The position numbers and the translations under genes were made by a program. The notes below the pieces were generated by a model, which did not search any database, was not told where the DNA came from, and saw only the letters and a list, made by a program, of their open reading frames with translations. From an uncultured Saprospiraceae bacterium (GTDB lineage: Bacteria > Bacteroidota > Bacteroidia > Chitinophagales > Saprospiraceae), in NCBI GenBank assembly GCA_905480605.1, contig CAJQRD010000050.1, positions 1-64,000 of the forward strand: a stretch of DNA of 64,000 nucleotides, written 5' to 3'. Shown here one piece after another: positions 1 to 9,800 of the stretch; the first letter of the stretch is position 1; each line of letters opens with the position of its first letter.

Positions 1-348
1 AAAGAAGTAGGTGACCGTACATTAATTTATTTTCCTTTCAATTCAACAAATAGGTTGGTAGATACTGAAGTGGAAAACTATCTCAATGAAGTGGCAAAAC
101 GTGTTGTAGCTTCTGGCGAACGTGTAAGACTAACGGGGCACACTGACAGTATTGACAGTGAAGCTTTCAATATGAACTTAGGTGAACTTCGTGCAACTTT
201 TGTGTCTGACTACCTCATTCGCAAAGGTGTAAATCCTAACAAAATCATGATTCGATCTAAAGGAGAACGTGATCCAATAGGTGATAACGCTACAGAAGAT
301 GGGCGTGCTAAAAATCGAAGAACAGAATTACAAATTTTAAAAAATTAA
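1..348 (+). CDS. OmpA-family protein, C-terminal peptidoglycan-binding domain (5' end outside window)
   Basis: The frame is open from the first base, so the true start lies upstream. The visible ~115 residues form an OmpA C-terminal domain, the periplasmic fold that binds diaminopimelate peptidoglycan and tethers outer-membrane proteins to the cell wall. Family marks are the HTD motif after a beta strand, the N..L...RA helix leading into VSDYL, and the RAKNRRTEL ending. The protein ends soon after this domain. The next gene starts 10 bases downstream on the same strand, so the two are probably co-transcribed. The N-terminal part (barrel, TPR or other) is not visible, so the exact type of OmpA protein cannot be named. 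Confidence 0.9.
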   Translation, partial: KEVGDRTLIYFPFNSTNRLVDTEVENYLNEVAKRVVASGERVRLTGHTDSIDSEAFNMNLGELRATFVSDYLIRKGVNPNKIMIRSKGERDPIGDNATEDGRAKNRRTELQILKN

Positions 349-358
349 ACGAAAAATT

Positions 359-1141
359 ATGTTATCTCAAAATATATTTACTCTCTTTTGTGATTGCTGG
401 TGGCTGCCTTGGCTCTTGCCTTTATTATTAAGTTTACTCAGTTTGTGGATGCTTAGAAGGCATTGGCAGCAAAAGTATTCGGACTTGGAAGATGTGGCAC
501 TAGGATTGCGCAAAACAATTGCAGGATTAGAATCTGATCTTCTGGCTTGCGGTAAAAGTAAGGTGAAACTTAAAGGAGACCTGGCACTTTCTGAAGGAAG
601 ATATCGAGAGTTAGAAAGAGCGATGAAAGATCAAAATGAAAAAGAAGCTAAAACCAATGAAGGTATCGGATTTGTTAGTGGAGATTCAGTTGAGGATGAA
701 TCTGATGATGAGGATGATGATAATGGTAATGGTTCTAATACTGGTATAGGAAGTCTCGGTTTTGCAGGTATGGGTGCTGCTGGAATAAGTTCATTGACAG
801 GAAAGGATTCTGGTAACAATTCTGGTGGTGAGCGTATTAAGAATGATGTTAATAAATATGCAAAAATTACTGATAATAATCTTCAAATTATTGAAGGTAT
901 TGGGCCAAAAATGGAAAGCGTTTTAAAGGAGAATGGAATTTCGAGTTTAACGGTATTGGCAGGTAAATCGCATGGAGAATTAAAAAATATTTTGGACAAA
1001 TATGGGGATAGGTATAGAATTATTGATCCTTCAGATTGGTCACATCAAGCAACCTTAGCAAGCAACAGAGATTTTGATGGGTTGATAGCTCATCAAAAAG
1101 CTGATGGTTCAGATTCAAAAATTGAAAAATTATTTGTATAA
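359..1141 (+). CDS. Membrane-anchored coiled-coil protein with helix-hairpin-helix-like domain (first part of a split gene)
   Basis: 260 residues from an ATG. Residues ~10-32 are a hydrophobic, Trp/Leu-rich membrane segment. Residues ~35-100 look like an alpha-helical or coiled-coil stalk, followed by an acidic Glu/Asp stretch (~105-125) and a Gly/Ser-rich linker. The C-terminal ~80 residues carry an IEGIGPK helix-hairpin-helix signature, as found in non-specific DNA/RNA-binding or protein-interaction HhH modules. The frame ends at TAA 1139-1141, but the same frame continues at once with a second copy of this domain (1142-1423), so I read the two as one tandem-domain gene cut by a stop. It follows the OmpA-type gene by 10 bases. 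Function unknown; an envelope role is inferred from the anchor and the neighbour. Confidence 0.7.
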   Translation: MLSQNIFTLFCDCWWLPWLLPLLLSLLSLWMLRRHWQQKYSDLEDVALGLRKTIAGLESDLLACGKSKVKLKGDLALSEGRYRELERAMKDQNEKEAKTNEGIGFVSGDSVEDESDDEDDDNGNGSNTGIGSLGFAGMGAAGISSLTGKDSGNNSGGERIKNDVNKYAKITDNNLQIIEGIGPKMESVLKENGISSLTVLAGKSHGELKNILDKYGDRYRIIDPSDWSHQATLASNRDFDGLIAHQKADGSDSKIEKLFV

Positions 1142-1423
1142 TTGGGTATTATCAAATCTTACAAATTGGATGATTTGAAAGCAGTAGAAGGCATAGGTCC
1201 CAAAATTGAAGTCTTGCTAAATGACGATGGAATCAATACTTGGAGAGAATTGGCTAGTACTTCTGTAGAGCATTTAAATTCAATTATTTCTAAGGCTGGT
1301 GCTAGATTTCAATTGGCAGACCCAACTACTTGGCCCAAGCAAGCTGAATATGCTGCTGATGGAGAATGGGATGCTTTAGAAGAATATCAAGACTTTCTAG
1401 ATGGAGGTAGATCTCCAACATAG
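1142..1423 (+). CDS. Second HhH-like domain, in frame after a TAA stop (3' part of the split gene)
   Basis: 93 residues if TTG 1142 is used as start. That codon directly follows TAA 1139-1141 with no spacing and lies in the same reading frame as the upstream gene. The protein has a VEGIGPK motif and aligns along its length with the C-terminal domain of the upstream product (shared GIGPK core, then A(R/D)F/YR, a DP..W motif and a final W/F-D-x-L helix). It has no anchor or signal of its own, which argues against an independent gene. Possible states are a nonsense mutation, termination-reinitiation at TTG, or a base error. The tetranucleotide TAAT is a strong bacterial stop context, so efficient readthrough is unlikely. 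Confidence 0.55.
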   Translation: MGIIKSYKLDDLKAVEGIGPKIEVLLNDDGINTWRELASTSVEHLNSIISKAGARFQLADPTTWPKQAEYAADGEWDALEEYQDFLDGGRSPT

Positions 1424-1449
1424 ATAAATGATTGTGATACAGAAAAATG

Positions 1450-1475
1450 AGCTGCGATTTATTGCGGCTTTTTTT
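1450..1475 (+). terminator. Rho-independent terminator after the OmpA/HhH operon
   Basis: An 8-bp stem (1450-1457 with 1462-1469, two G-T pairs) closes a 4-base loop and is followed by a T6 run. It lies 26 bases after the stop at 1423. Confidence 0.75.
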
Positions 1476-1606
1476 AACTAAAAGATGTTATTTATATAAC
1501 ACTGAAATGTTGATAATCAGGGAATTGTGAACAATTATGTAATATCGTTTTAAATCATAGCTGTATTGAATTGAACTATTTGGCTGTTTTTTTTATTTAC
1601 TTTATT

Positions 1607-2146
1607 ATGAAAAATTTACAAACTGTATATTTTGGTGGTGGTTGTTTTTGGTGCGTCGAAGCTGTTTTTCTAAATATCAAAGGGGTTGACAAAGCAGCAT
1701 CTGGTTTTATAGATGGCCATTTGGATAATCCAACTTATCGTGATGTCTGTACGGGGTTTTCTGGCCATAATGAAGTCATTGAGTTGGTTTATGATTCCGA
1801 AGTGGTATCTTTTAAAAATCTGCTTTATGTATTTTTTACAAGCCATGATCCTACAACTCTTAATAGACAGGGGAATGACGTAGGGACACAATATCGATCT
1901 GGGATTTACTGTACAACTGAAGAACAATTAAATGCATCACAGTCATTTATAAAAGAGGAAGCTTCACAAATTTGGGATATTAATATTGTTACTGAAGTTA
2001 AACCTGCTTCTAAGTTTTTTCCAGCTGATGAATATCATAATGATTATTACAATAACAATAGAGACCAGGGCTACTGTCGTATTGTTATAGAACCAAAAGT
2101 GAATAAAGTCAAAGAAAAATTTAAACATCTATTAAAAAATGGATAA
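1607..2146 (+). CDS. msrA: Peptide-methionine (S)-S-oxide reductase MsrA
   Basis: Reduces the S-epimer of methionine sulfoxide in proteins and free methionine. The catalytic motif GCFWCVE is at residues 12-18, with Cys13 as the sulfenic-acid-forming nucleophile. Other family marks are the VDKAASGFIDG stretch (usually V..v..GY.GG), H(D)PTTLNRQGNDVGTQYRS, and EYHNDYY near the end. 179 residues, a normal MsrA length. ATG 1607 is chosen because the family homology begins just after it; a frame-compatible TTG at 1571 would add an unsupported hydrophobic extension. No signal peptide, so cytoplasmic. It overlaps msrB by 8 bases, so the pair is translationally coupled and covers both sulfoxide epimers. 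Confidence 0.95.
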   Translation: MKNLQTVYFGGGCFWCVEAVFLNIKGVDKAASGFIDGHLDNPTYRDVCTGFSGHNEVIELVYDSEVVSFKNLLYVFFTSHDPTTLNRQGNDVGTQYRSGIYCTTEEQLNASQSFIKEEASQIWDINIVTEVKPASKFFPADEYHNDYYNNNRDQGYCRIVIEPKVNKVKEKFKHLLKNG

Positions 2147-2516
2147 CAACAAAAAGTTTAATGAGTTGACATCGGAAGAATCCTATGTCATTGAGCGTAA
2201 AGGTACTGAAAGACCATATACTGGAGAGTATGATGAACATTATACTAAGGGAACTTATGTGTGTAAGAAATGTGACTCTCCTTTATATTCTTCAGAAGCT
2301 AAGTTTAAGTCTGGATGTGGATGGCCTGCGTTTGATGATATTGTAGAAGGTGCTGTAAAAAGAATACCAGATGCAGATGGTCGACGTATAGAAATCGTCT
2401 GCAACAATTGTGACGGGCACCTTGGACATGTTTTTGAAGGAGAACGCATGACTTCAAAAAATACACGTCACTGTGTCAATTCAATTTCCTTGAAGTTTAT
2501 TAAAGATGGAGAGTAA
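2139..2516 (+). CDS. msrB: Peptide-methionine (R)-S-oxide reductase MsrB
   Basis: Reduces the R-epimer of protein-bound methionine sulfoxide. It is the zinc-containing MsrB form: two CxxC pairs (Cys42/45 and Cys88/91) form the structural Zn site. SGCGWPAF (58-65), GHLGHVF and the catalytic RHCVNS motif with Cys112 are all present. 125 residues, full length for a cytoplasmic MsrB, no signal peptide. ATG 2139 overlaps the last 8 bases of msrA. The pair points to defence against oxidative damage; I saw no dedicated regulator next to it. Confidence 0.95.
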   Translation: MDNNKKFNELTSEESYVIERKGTERPYTGEYDEHYTKGTYVCKKCDSPLYSSEAKFKSGCGWPAFDDIVEGAVKRIPDADGRRIEIVCNNCDGHLGHVFEGERMTSKNTRHCVNSISLKFIKDGE

Positions 2517-2533
2517 GGACTTCAAACATCCTT

Positions 2534-3304
2534 TTAAAGTTTCTTGTCAAACACACTATTCCACCCTTTGTGAATTTCATCAATTTTATTAATGGTCCAC
2601 TGCTCAACTTCATTTTTTAAAAGTTCTGGATCTTCATTTGACTTAGGTGGTCCGAAACATAATTTTGCATAAGTTAATGGCCACCCAAATTGATGAAAGA
2701 AGTGGCCGACCATACTTCTGTTGTGCCACAAATCTTTTTGGTGTTTGTATTCTAAGACTATAGGTATGACTGGAATGCCTAACTTGACAGCTGTGGAAAA
2801 TGTACCTGGTCTATAGGGTAGTGGGTGTTTAAGATGGTTGATTGTGCCTTCTGGATAAACCAAAATATTTTCACCACTTTTTAACGTCTCGATCATTTTT
2901 TGCCTTACTGCACTTCTACTGTCTTTGCTTTCTCTTTTGACAAATAATATTCCTGTAAGTTTTGCTCCATAAGAAATCAAAGGAAGACTCTCTACTTCTG
3001 CTTTTGCAATTATAAAAGCATCTAAAAATTGAACGGTTATCAAAGGATCAGACATGCTTCTATGATTTGAAACATATATTGCTGGCCTCGTATTGGCCTT
3101 TCCTTCAGTTTTTAAAATTATTCCTAGAATAAAACATGAAATTTTTACATAAACACGTCTTAACCGATAGGCTCTGTCAATTGTGTCTTTGAATAAAAAT
3201 TTGCTAAGTAAAACATAAACTCCTAAAAATAATGCCATTGGTAGGATGAGTAAGAGAACCCTTAAAACGGCAATTATAAACAGAAATGGCTTAAGTATGA
3301 TCAC
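2534..3304 (-). CDS. 1-acyl-sn-glycerol-3-phosphate acyltransferase (PlsC/LPLAT family)
   Basis: Transfers an acyl chain to lysophosphatidic acid in phospholipid synthesis at the inner membrane, or acylates a related lysolipid. The HX4D catalytic motif is NHRSMSD (His81, Asp86), followed by the FVKRES block and VYPEGT, the third conserved motif of the family. Residues ~3-30 are a hydrophobic N-terminal anchor and ~45-60 may be a second membrane segment. 256 residues is typical. The start is a GTG; no in-frame ATG precedes the family homology, and the first internal Met (residue 23) would truncate the anchor. It is convergent with msrB. Substrate specificity cannot be read, and ornithine-lipid-type acyltransferases share these motifs. 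Confidence 0.85.
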   Translation of the reverse strand: MIILKPFLFIIAVLRVLLLILPMALFLGVYVLLSKFLFKDTIDRAYRLRRVYVKISCFILGIILKTEGKANTRPAIYVSNHRSMSDPLITVQFLDAFIIAKAEVESLPLISYGAKLTGILFVKRESKDSRSAVRQKMIETLKSGENILVYPEGTINHLKHPLPYRPGTFSTAVKLGIPVIPIVLEYKHQKDLWHNRSMVGHFFHQFGWPLTYAKLCFGPPKSNEDPELLKNEVEQWTINKIDEIHKGWNSVFDKKL

Positions 3305-3488
3305 AGAATTGATATATTTAAGCCAAAATAAGATAATTAATTTGTTTTATCAGTCATAGTTTGCTGTTGGATTACAGCATTTCTGAATTTATTATTTATT
3401 GTATCTTAATGGTCAAATATTATATTTAATAATTATATGTATGATATCTATGGTATCTTGACTTTTTAAGAATAACATTTGATAATTT

Positions 3489-4934
3489 ATGCTTTTTAAT
3501 TCTTTAGATTTTGCTTTATTTCTTCCAATAGTATTTATTATTTATTGGGCTCTTTCTAAAACCAAGTTGGCTTATCAAAATTTCTTTGTCTTGTGTGCCA
3601 GTTTTCTTTTCTACGGATGGTGGGATTGGAGATTTTTGTGTTTAATTGCCTTGAGTATTGTTGTTGATTACTTTATAGCAAAAGCTATTGATAAACAAGA
3701 AAATAAAACCAAAAGAAAGCAAATTCTCTTCGTAAGTATATTTGTTAATATTGGATTGTTGTTCGCCTTTAAATACTTTAATTTTTTCCTAGATAATATT
3801 TCAGATGTATGTTCAATTTTAGGAGTAGAGATAAGCCTTAAGTCTTTGAATATTATACTGCCTGTTGGAATAAGCTTTTATACTTTTCAAACTCTTAGCT
3901 ATACAATTGATGTATATAGAAATAAAATAAAGCCGACTAATGATTTTGTTGCTTTTGCAGCCTTTGTAAGTTTCTTTCCCCAACTGGTCGCTGGCCCAAT
4001 AGAACGTGCTACAAATTTGTTGCCCCAGTTTCTGAAAGAGAGAGAGTTTGATGAGATAAAGGCCAGTGACGGTTTGCGACAAATGCTATGGGGCTTGTTT
4101 AAAAAAGTGGTAATAGCTGATAATTGTGCTACCTATGCAGATCTAATTTTTAACAGTCCTGATAGTTTCTCAGGTATAACATTGATACTAGGTGCTGTGT
4201 TTTTTGCCTTCCAAATTTATTGCGACTTCTCAGGTTATTCAGATATTGCAATTGGTAGTGCCAGGTTGTTTGGATTTAATTTGAAGCAAAATTTTGCCTT
4301 CCCTTATTTTTCCAGAGACATCGCTGAATTTTGGAGGCGTTGGCATATTTCATTGACAACTTGGTTTCGAGATTATATTTATATACCGTTAGGGGGGAGC
4401 CGTGTATCAAAAACTGTTGTGATAAGAAATGTTTTTATTATATTTTTAATAAGTGGATTTTGGCATGGTGCGAAATGGAATTTTATTTTCTGGGGTTTCC
4501 TAAACGCACTTTACTTTATACCACTTTTGGTATTTAATAGAAACAGAAAAAATTTAAATGACATTGATGAAGGAAGGTTTTTACCTTCAATGAAATCATT
4601 TGTTTCGATAGGTGTCACTTTTTCATTAACGGCTTTTTCTTGGATATTTTTTAGGGCAGAGAGCATGACAGTAGCTTTTGGCTTCATCAAAAGAATTTTT
4701 ATAGGATCTTTTATTAATTTAGAATTGATAAGAAATATCAATACTTTTTCACTTTTAATATTAATGTCTTTTCTTGTTTTATTTATTTTAATAGAGTGGG
4801 TACAAAGAGAAAAGCAACATGGTTTGCAGATTAATAATGCTTCTTACAAGTATTGGTTTGTTTATTTGTTTTTTGTTTGCAGTATTTTATTATTCGGTGG
4901 AGAATCCGATCAATTTATTTATTTTCAATTTTAA
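3489..4934 (+). CDS. MBOAT-family O-acyltransferase (AlgI/DltB-like)
   Basis: A polytopic membrane acyltransferase of the type that moves acyl groups across the membrane onto exported polysaccharides or other surface polymers. 481 residues with about 11 hydrophobic segments. Hallmarks are the FWRRWHISLTTWFRDYIYIPLGGS block and the SGFWHGAKWNFIFWG block containing the catalytic MBOAT histidine. The C-terminus IYFQF is typical of AlgI-like proteins. The following SGNH-like gene matches the usual two-component arrangement (AlgI with AlgJ/AlgX, or DltB with DltD), in which the second protein completes acyl transfer outside the membrane. No polymer synthesis genes lie nearby, so the substrate is unknown. 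Confidence 0.9.
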   Translation: MLFNSLDFALFLPIVFIIYWALSKTKLAYQNFFVLCASFLFYGWWDWRFLCLIALSIVVDYFIAKAIDKQENKTKRKQILFVSIFVNIGLLFAFKYFNFFLDNISDVCSILGVEISLKSLNIILPVGISFYTFQTLSYTIDVYRNKIKPTNDFVAFAAFVSFFPQLVAGPIERATNLLPQFLKEREFDEIKASDGLRQMLWGLFKKVVIADNCATYADLIFNSPDSFSGITLILGAVFFAFQIYCDFSGYSDIAIGSARLFGFNLKQNFAFPYFSRDIAEFWRRWHISLTTWFRDYIYIPLGGSRVSKTVVIRNVFIIFLISGFWHGAKWNFIFWGFLNALYFIPLLVFNRNRKNLNDIDEGRFLPSMKSFVSIGVTFSLTAFSWIFFRAESMTVAFGFIKRIFIGSFINLELIRNINTFSLLILMSFLVLFILIEWVQREKQHGLQINNASYKYWFVYLFFVCSILLFGGESDQFIYFQF

Positions 4935-4939
4935 AACTA

Positions 4940-5809
4940 TTGAAGAATTTTTTATTTAAATGTGTACTCTTTTTTTGCGTTTTCATCTTAATGAATATCG
5001 CCTATTTAGAAATTATAAAGAGATATGATTGGAATTTCAAAAAGCACCTTTATGCTGAGAATCTATCCCATAAAGAGTATGACTATATAATCCTTGGGAA
5101 TAGCCTTGTAATGGATGCAGTAGATACTGAATTGTTGTCAAAAACTGGATATTCTTCTTTTAATTTTGGTATTGGAGGGGCAACTTTAAAATCATCTAAA
5201 TTACAGCTTGAATCTTATATTTTAAATGAAAATAAGAAACCTAAAAAGGTAGTGTTAGGTTTGGGTAAATTCTTAAAAAATGATCAACTTTCAGATCTTG
5301 TCCATCCTGTAATTAAATATACACAACAACAATATTGGCAAACCCTAATTGACATACCATTATTAAAGTACTCCTGGATGGCAACAGAGCAAATTAAGCA
5401 AATTGTTAGCAGCAACCATAGAAATGCGAAAGTTGTTAATGGCCAATTGAGGATTTCTAAATCTTCTGCTGATATCACATTTTATTCCAACAAGACAGAA
5501 GACAAGTTCAATTCATCAGAATACTTACAATCCATACCTCTAATTGATTTAGCAAAATTCTGTCAAAAGAATGATATTGAATTGGTCATTATGGAAATGC
5601 CAGGATATAAAAAATATCAAAACAATATTGCAATCGGTCCATATATATTAGAGGGAAATGGTTACAATATGCAACTGTATAATTTTAACAATAGAGAGTT
5701 TTGCGAAATATTTGATGATAAAAAAGATTGGCTTGGAAACGCACACTTGAATCGATTCGGGGCTATAAAGTTTACGAATGAAATCTTGAAATATAAGGTT
5801 CTAAAATAA
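4940..5809 (+). CDS. SGNH-hydrolase-like membrane-anchored partner of the MBOAT acyltransferase
   Basis: 289 residues from TTG 4940, five bases after the MBOAT stop. This start gives a clean Lys-rich N-terminus followed by one hydrophobic segment (~residues 4-22). An upstream ATG at 4853 lies inside the MBOAT gene and adds a strange extension; ATG 4991 would cut into the membrane segment. The YIILGNSLVMDAVD block matches SGNH block I (GNS with the nucleophilic Ser), as in DltD/AlgJ-like proteins. Near the end is an AHLNRFGA motif with the catalytic-type His. The Asp usually three residues before this His is a Gly here; the nearest Asp is six before. Likely acts outside the inner membrane with the MBOAT protein. 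Confidence 0.7.
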   Translation: MKNFLFKCVLFFCVFILMNIAYLEIIKRYDWNFKKHLYAENLSHKEYDYIILGNSLVMDAVDTELLSKTGYSSFNFGIGGATLKSSKLQLESYILNENKKPKKVVLGLGKFLKNDQLSDLVHPVIKYTQQQYWQTLIDIPLLKYSWMATEQIKQIVSSNHRNAKVVNGQLRISKSSADITFYSNKTEDKFNSSEYLQSIPLIDLAKFCQKNDIELVIMEMPGYKKYQNNIAIGPYILEGNGYNMQLYNFNNREFCEIFDDKKDWLGNAHLNRFGAIKFTNEILKYKVLK

Positions 5810-5829
5810 GTAGAAGTACTTATTTTTTT
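5803..5829. terminator. Bidirectional terminator containing the stop codons of both convergent genes
   Basis: A perfect 10-bp stem (5803-5812 with 5817-5826) with a 4-base loop is flanked by an A run and a T run, so it can work in both directions. The stop codons of the plus-strand SGNH gene (5807-5809) and the minus-strand PorP/SprF gene (5820-5822) both lie within the stem. Confidence 0.75.
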
Positions 5830-6866
5830 AGAATCATGTACCCTAGTGTGAGTTCTATCGCGCCATTGCCGTTGGCGAAATTTTTTATATCAGAGGTAGT
5901 CAAATCAAAGTTAAAATTCATATTCCAGTTTCTTCCAGATAACCCAATGTTTATTATAGCAGCGTCCATCAATATTCCATTAATTGAGTTTACAACTCTA
6001 GTTGCTAATCCTAGTGATATTGCAAAATCACTTTCAAGATTGTCAAGTCCTAATGATAACTTGTATCCTGGAACAAGCTGAATGAATGGGCCTTGGTTTA
6101 TAAAAGTGAAATGTGGTTCATGTGACAACGATTCATCAATACTTAAACTTGCGCTTAATTGTAAAGTAAATCTTTTGTCTAATGCAATGGCTTGATTAAT
6201 GTTGCTGATGGAAGGGCCATTGAGATGATCAACTCCTAGAGCAGCCGTAAATATAGATTCGTCATCTAAAAAATAAAGCCACTTTAAACCAAAGTTCATA
6301 TCGTTGTATGAAACTGGGTCAGTATTAAATATTTCTCCTGTTTCTAGGGTTGTGTTTATGGTCAATAGGTTTGTATCGTATTGTCTTCCAAACCAAAGAG
6401 CGCCATAATCTATATTTGTTTGTGCTAATCCAAACGAAAAACCAGCACTTAAAAAGTGACTTCCTTCATTGCGAAAACTGCGCCCTGTTAATCTTCTTGT
6501 ATAAGCCATGATAAACCGCACCGATGTTTGCTTTAAAAACCCTTCGTTGGATCTATCTGATAAAAAGACAAGCCCTCCATTCCAGCTGTCACTATCTGTT
6601 TTATAAATATTGACATCGCCCTGAAGCTTTATGGTCGCATATGTATTATTGTTGGTAATGGCACTCCATTGATCTCTGAATTGCAAATCAAAACTTGCAA
6701 GTGATTCAGTGGTGAAAGCATTAAAACTATTGGCAGGATTGAGGTAAGTATCATCTAAGTTGATATTTGAAAATACAGCGTCTTGACCTATAGCCTTTCC
6801 AATAGGGTATACCGCAAATACTGCAATCAAAATAAGAATCATTATATGTGATATTCCTACTTTCAT
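5820..6866 (-). CDS. PorP/SprF-family type IX secretion outer-membrane protein
   Basis: 348 residues: signal peptide (~1-27, ending near GQ), then the family opening QDAVFSNINLDDTYLNPAN, which matches the Q(D/P)..F......Y.NPA signature of PorP/SprF proteins. The rest alternates as an outer-membrane beta-barrel and ends in a hydrophobic strand plus KK. SprF-like proteins help export or anchor particular T9SS cargo, classically SprB in gliding. The ATG directly follows the stop of the giant CHU_C adhesin with zero spacing, the usual adhesin-SprF pairing. It is therefore probably the dedicated partner of that adhesin and translationally coupled to it. Confidence 0.85.
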   Translation of the reverse strand: MKVGISHIMILILIAVFAVYPIGKAIGQDAVFSNINLDDTYLNPANSFNAFTTESLASFDLQFRDQWSAITNNNTYATIKLQGDVNIYKTDSDSWNGGLVFLSDRSNEGFLKQTSVRFIMAYTRRLTGRSFRNEGSHFLSAGFSFGLAQTNIDYGALWFGRQYDTNLLTINTTLETGEIFNTDPVSYNDMNFGLKWLYFLDDESIFTAALGVDHLNGPSISNINQAIALDKRFTLQLSASLSIDESLSHEPHFTFINQGPFIQLVPGYKLSLGLDNLESDFAISLGLATRVVNSINGILMDAAIINIGLSGRNWNMNFNFDLTTSDIKNFANGNGAIELTLGYMILKK

Positions 6867-9800
6867 TTATAACTTTAAAAAGGTTTGACCTGATTTAAAT
6901 GCACGATTGTCATTTTCGAGTATATATTCGGCAGTCCAGGTGTAGGTTCCTTCAGGTGCTGGAGAGCCATTTATAATCCCATCCCACCCATTAAAAGAAT
7001 TATTAGGCGTAAAGTCATTTTCTTCATATATAACATCTCCCCATCGTGAATAAACTTTAAAAACACTGACTCTTAAATCAGGACTTCCAAAGACATTTAA
7101 ACGATCATTGATATTGTCATTATTGGGTGTAAAAATAGTTGGGACATCGATTTGGTCTTCTTGATCTACAAAGACATTAATCACTTGTCTTCCTGTACAG
7201 CCATTCTCATCAGTTACTTTAACAACGGCAGTGAAAGAAGTTGTAATATTCGAGACGATAGGATTAGGACAATCTTGGCAACTGAAAAATATGTTTTCAT
7301 TTGGTGATTCCCACTCGTAAGAAAGATCTCCTGTATTGTTTTGTACAACTAAATTGAGATTTGCTTCTTCACCAAAAAATACTACAATGTCCTTCCCCAA
7401 ATCTAATTCAAGTGGAGGAGATTCATCTAAAAATATTTCTAATTCCTGGGTACATCCGTTGGCATCAATAATGTAAATGGTATAAAAACCAGAAGACAAT
7501 CCAACAAATGTTCTATCGAATTTGAAGTTTGTATTGTCGAGAATGTAACTGACTGGTTCTATCGTGTTTTCTGTAAAAATCCGGATAAGTCCATCTTTAC
7601 CCTCAAAACATGTAACGGTTTCTATTTCTGGTAATATAAAAATGCTGTCATTTGGTTCATTGACAAGGGTTTTATCAATTGTTGTACATCCTAATCTATC
7701 TGTAATGGTAACACTATAATTTCCAGCTGGTATATTGTTAATTACAATGTCAGAGTCACCATTTTCCCATGCTGTGGTATATGGAGAGGTACCACCATTT
7801 ATTTGAACTGAAGCCACACCTGTACTATCACCATAACAGGTTATATCTTTATTGTTAAAAGATAAAGCAAGACTGTCTAGTTGGGTTAAGATATCTGTAG
7901 CATAATTCTGGCAACCGTTTGCGTCAGTAATTGTTAAGTTGTAAATTCCAGCAGATAAGTTACTTGCTGAGTTTTCATTTGTTGTGGCTACATTGGATGA
8001 CCATTCATAAGTGTAACCTGGTACACCTCCAGTTGGAACAGCAAGCAGTATACCATCAACACCTCCATAGCAGGAAATAAATCTATTTGTTTGTATAAAA
8101 GCTTCCAGATCATTTTCTACATTCACCACATAACCAAATACTTCAAAGCATGTTGGGTTTGATACCTCTGAAATGGTGACGCTATAACTTCCTGGACAAA
8201 GACTATTAATGTTTTGATCTAGTGAGCTGAAATTATCTGGACCAGACCAAGCATAGTTGAAATTCCCAGATCCTCCAAATGAACTGAGGTTGATAGAACC
8301 ATTGCAGTCTCCTAAACATTCAACTGAGGCTATTGTTGAATTTGTAAAGATGCGTTGGATATTGGGCAAGTCATAACAAGATACCTCTTCGCATAAGGTA
8401 TTGTCAGTAACTGTGACACAGTAAATTCCAGTTATTAAATTTACGACTGTATTTCCTTTTTCATTATTAAACCAAGTGATGTCGTAAGGAGCACCTATAC
8501 CCCCGTTTATTTCTATTGTTAGTGAGCCATCCGATTCTCCAATGCATGAAGGCGAAGTAGGGATAAACTCAATTTCTATTTTTTGAGGTGATTCAATCTC
8601 GACAGAATGTGTGACTTCACAGCCCTGGTTGTCAGTAACGGTAACAATGTTTATCCCAGCGTGCAACATTGTAGCCGTTGCAGTTGATTCGCCATTGTCC
8701 CAGAGGTAAGTATATGGTGCAGATCCATTTGTTGCAGTTATTGTTGCCATGCCAACCGAATCTGTAAAACAAAGGATTTGGCTAGATTGTGAATTTACAT
8801 CAAAGGTAGTGTTTTGAATTATCAAACTGCTATCGCTGACTGTACATCCTTGAGCATCCGTTATAGTAAAGTATTCAGTTCCAGGAACCTGATTGTTAAC
8901 TGTATTACCAATTGTGGCATCTGACCATTGTATAGTATATAGTATCCAACCACCTTGGATATTAAGTGTAGCTACCCCGAAATTAGTCTGAAGACAATTA
9001 ATAGTATCCAATTGAACATAGGCGTATACGATTTCATCAGGCTTGTCAAGGATAAAAACAGCAGAGTTTGTGCACCCTTGTTGATCAGTAACAATAACAG
9101 TATAATTGCCATCTTCTAAGTCTGATCTTACGTTGTCAGTTGGACCGTCGTTCCATTGGTAATTAAAAGGTGGAAAAACGCCGAATGCATTTATTTCTAT
9201 AAAACCATCATCGGCATCATGACATGAAATTCTTTCCAAATTTGCAATTACAGTTATTGGCAAAGGATCATTTATTTTTATTGTATCTAAAGTTGCACAA
9301 CCTTGGCTGTCAATAACTCTTACCACCCATGTTCCTTGAGGCAAGTTGGTGAAAAATCCAGTATTGTTTTCTATGGTATATGCACCATTTAAATTTATTC
9401 TATAGGTAAGAGGCTGGTCTGGGTCTGAGGCAATTATTTGAACAGGTACTTCATTCATTTCATCACATAAAGGCTGCTCTATTATTATATCATTAATAAT
9501 TGGTACGCTTCCTGTGCAAGGCAAAGATTTACATGTTATTGTTTCATTTAAACTGGCGCACCCATTTTCGTTAATTGCCCTAAAGGTGACAGTTATTTCT
9601 TCTTCTGGAGTCAAACCACTAATTGTAAACTCTCGATTCATGAATGACGTCACTTCATACCCATTCAGCAGTTGTGTAGTATTTGCATTTGTCGAAATCC
9701 ATATAGAGGCATCGTTGATACGTATTTGATATTCTGGTGAATCAGAAGTTGGAATCCATGAAAAAACCAATGTTGATGTTGAAATGGCTTCACAATTTAT

